DNA of 12,515 nt from JAIEPT01 sp038217425 (lineage in GTDB: Bacteria > Planctomycetota > Planctomycetia > Gemmatales > Gemmataceae): contig JBBQPM010000201.1 of the NCBI GenBank assembly GCA_038217425.1, positions 1-12,515 of the forward strand, in the 5' to 3' direction. A program made the position numbers and the translations under genes. This document shows positions 11,289 to 12,515 of this stretch, one piece after another (the first letter of the stretch is position 1; each line of letters begins with the position of its first letter). The notes under the pieces are model-generated. The model was not told the origin of the DNA and did not search any database. It saw only the letters and a program-made list of their open reading frames with translations.

Positions 11289-12023
11289 ATGGACAAGGCG
11301 ACGGCCCTGGTAGTGCGGACGTACGACTTCAGCGAGACGAGCCGAATCGCGATTTTGTGGACGCGCGAGTTCGGCAAAGTGCGGGCCCTGGCCAAGGGGG
11401 CCAAACGCCTCAAATCCAACTTCGATTCTGCTCTTGACCTGCTCACCGTCTGTGCTATCGTCCTGATCCGCAAAAGTACCGGCGGGCTCGACCTCCTCAC
11501 CGAGGCGCAGACGCTGGAACGCTTCGCGCCGCTGCGGCACGACCTGTCGGCACTGTACGGCGGGTACTACGTCGCGGAGCTTTTGGGGGACTGGGCGCCG
11601 GACCACGATCCGCATCCGGAACTGTTCGACGAGGCGCTGCGGACGTTGCGCGATCTGGGTCAGCCCGGCTATGCAAGCGGGCCGCGGATCATGCGATTCG
11701 AGCTTGTGTTGATGCGCGAGTTGGGCTATGGGCTAGCGCTGAAAGCGTGCGTCGCGTGCGGCGCCGAGCGTCAGGAGAGGGCCTGGATCTTGAGTGCGGC
11801 CGGGGGCGGTACGATGTGCCCGAAATGTCAGGCGGGCGCTCCGGATCGCCGAGCGGTTTCGGCCACGGGATGGGCCTGGCTGGCGGCGCTCGACGAGGAG
11901 CCCGAAGCCTGGAAGCGTCTGGTCGATCCGGCCGTGCGCGGAGAGCTGCGGTCGGTGCTCGGGGAGATCATCACGTATCAAATGGGACGCAGGCCACGCC
12001 TGCATGCCTTTGTGGGGAGTTAA
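11289..12023 (+). CDS. recO: DNA repair protein RecO
   Basis: RecO acts in the RecFOR pathway, binding single-stranded DNA and SSB and helping RecR load RecA at gaps. The 244-residue length fits the family. The N-terminal OB-fold region begins MDKATALVVRTYDFSETSRI and continues LWTREFGKVRALAKGAKR, the typical RecO opening. The C-terminal half contains a four-cysteine zinc site: Cys154/Cys157 (CVAC) and Cys177/Cys180 (CPKC). A helical domain contains YGGYYVAELL. The start is supported by GGAGA at 8-nt spacing. Only 3 nt separate it from ybeY and 4 nt separate its stop from the next GTG, so the three genes are probably one transcript. Nothing unusual was seen in the coding sequence. Confidence 0.95.
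   Translation: MDKATALVVRTYDFSETSRIAILWTREFGKVRALAKGAKRLKSNFDSALDLLTVCAIVLIRKSTGGLDLLTEAQTLERFAPLRHDLSALYGGYYVAELLGDWAPDHDPHPELFDEALRTLRDLGQPGYASGPRIMRFELVLMRELGYGLALKACVACGAERQERAWILSAAGGGTMCPKCQAGAPDRRAVSATGWAWLAALDEEPEAWKRLVDPAVRGELRSVLGEIITYQMGRRPRLHAFVGS
12014..12019 (+). promoter_or_regulatory. Ribosome-binding site deciding the GTG start of the bamD-like gene
   Basis: GGGGAG lies inside the final recO codons, 8 nt before GTG 12028. The frame has no ATG start before the lipoprotein signal, so this site is the main reason to accept a GTG start. Confidence 0.65.
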
Positions 12024-12027
12024 GAAC

Positions 12028-12515
12028 GTGAAGAAGCCAGCCAACTTTCGTTCGAGCGTGCCGGGCATCACGCCCGCGTCCGCCTTCTTGATCGGCGTGG
12101 TGATGTTCGCCGTCACCGGCTGCGCCAATGCCGACCCCTTCCTCAAATGGCCCTGGAGCAAAAGTTCCGGCCCCAAGGATTCGGCGGGCCTGAAATCTTC
12201 CCAGCAATGGATCTCGGCCGACGATCAAGTCGCCCAGGCGGAACTCGACGAGGCCAAACGGCTCTTCGACGCCAAGGATTTCGAGAACGCCCAGGACCGC
12301 TACCACTCCTTCCTACGCAAGTACCGAAGCAAGAAAATTCCGCAGCCGATGACCGAAGACGCGCTCTTCTACGAAGCCGAGGCGATGTGGCAGCAAAAGA
12401 ACAACCGCGAGGCGGCGCCCTCCTTCCGCAACTACATCAAGACCTTTCCCAACGGCCGATACGCGAACTTCACGAATCAGCGCATGTTCCAGATCGCCGA
12501 CTATTGGCTCCAGGG
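12028..12515 (+). CDS. BamD-like TPR lipoprotein, outer-membrane assembly (3' partial)
   Basis: The frame opens at GTG 12028, 4 nt after the recO stop, and runs off the right edge after 162 codons. The N-terminus is a lipoprotein signal: basic MKKPANFRS, a hydrophobic stretch (FLIGVVMFAV) and the lipobox VTGC with Cys32 as the likely lipidated residue. The mature part, after a Trp/Pro/Ser linker, contains tetratricopeptide-type helices: AELDEAKRLFDAKDFENAQ, then FLRKYRSKKIPQPMTEDALF and SFRNYIKTFPNGRY. This pattern resembles BamD/YfiO, the TPR lipoprotein of the BAM complex that inserts outer-membrane beta-barrels, and some planctomycete proteins annotated as such. With about half the protein missing, another TPR lipoprotein (for example CpoB/YbgF-like) cannot be excluded. 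Confidence 0.75.
   Translation, partial: MKKPANFRSSVPGITPASAFLIGVVMFAVTGCANADPFLKWPWSKSSGPKDSAGLKSSQQWISADDQVAQAELDEAKRLFDAKDFENAQDRYHSFLRKYRSKKIPQPMTEDALFYEAEAMWQQKNNREAAPSFRNYIKTFPNGRYANFTNQRMFQIADYWLQ

Overview
The window is GC-rich bacterial DNA. Its gene content points to a planctomycete, possibly of the Gemmatales/Isosphaerales type: a giant FG-GAP/VCBS repeat protein, a Tat-exported DUF1501 protein (a family greatly expanded in Planctomycetes), and a ybeY-recO-bamD-like run. This assignment is an inference from family content, because no rRNA or other phylogenetic marker is present. Genes are tightly packed. I saw no mobile element, CRISPR array, tRNA or rRNA.

Left block (2-7797, + strand). 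A very long FG-GAP beta-propeller protein enters from the left edge without its N-terminus. It carries about 27 Ca-loop repeats of roughly 49 residues, then an acidic low-complexity region, and ends in a C-terminal membrane helix with a basic tail. Its stop codon overlaps the start of a 1027-aa hybrid histidine kinase as ATGA. The kinase has two TM helices, PAS, GAF, HisKA, HATPase, two receiver domains and an HPt domain, but almost no extracytoplasmic loop. The pairing suggests that the outside-facing propeller and the membrane kinase are made together, and perhaps work together, as a split sensor.

Middle block (7988-10643, - strand). The tRNA-modification GTPase gene mnmE is followed, about 100 bp downstream, by a DUF1501 gene with a twin-arginine signal and its own candidate promoter. 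The DUF1501 gene converges on the kinase across a 190-bp gap that holds a possible hairpin.

Right block (10848-12515, + strand). ybeY (rRNA-maturation RNase), recO (recombinational repair) and a GTG-initiated BamD-like TPR lipoprotein, cut by the right edge, form a compact probable operon with gaps of 3 and 4 bp. The roughly 200-bp divergent mnmE/ybeY spacer contains the most striking non-coding feature: an almost perfect inverted repeat with 36-bp arms and a 19-nt loop.

Points worth a second look are the coupled propeller/kinase pair, the long inverted repeat, a degenerate G4 motif in MnmE, and a YbeY that lacks the canonical third zinc histidine and the conserved arginine.
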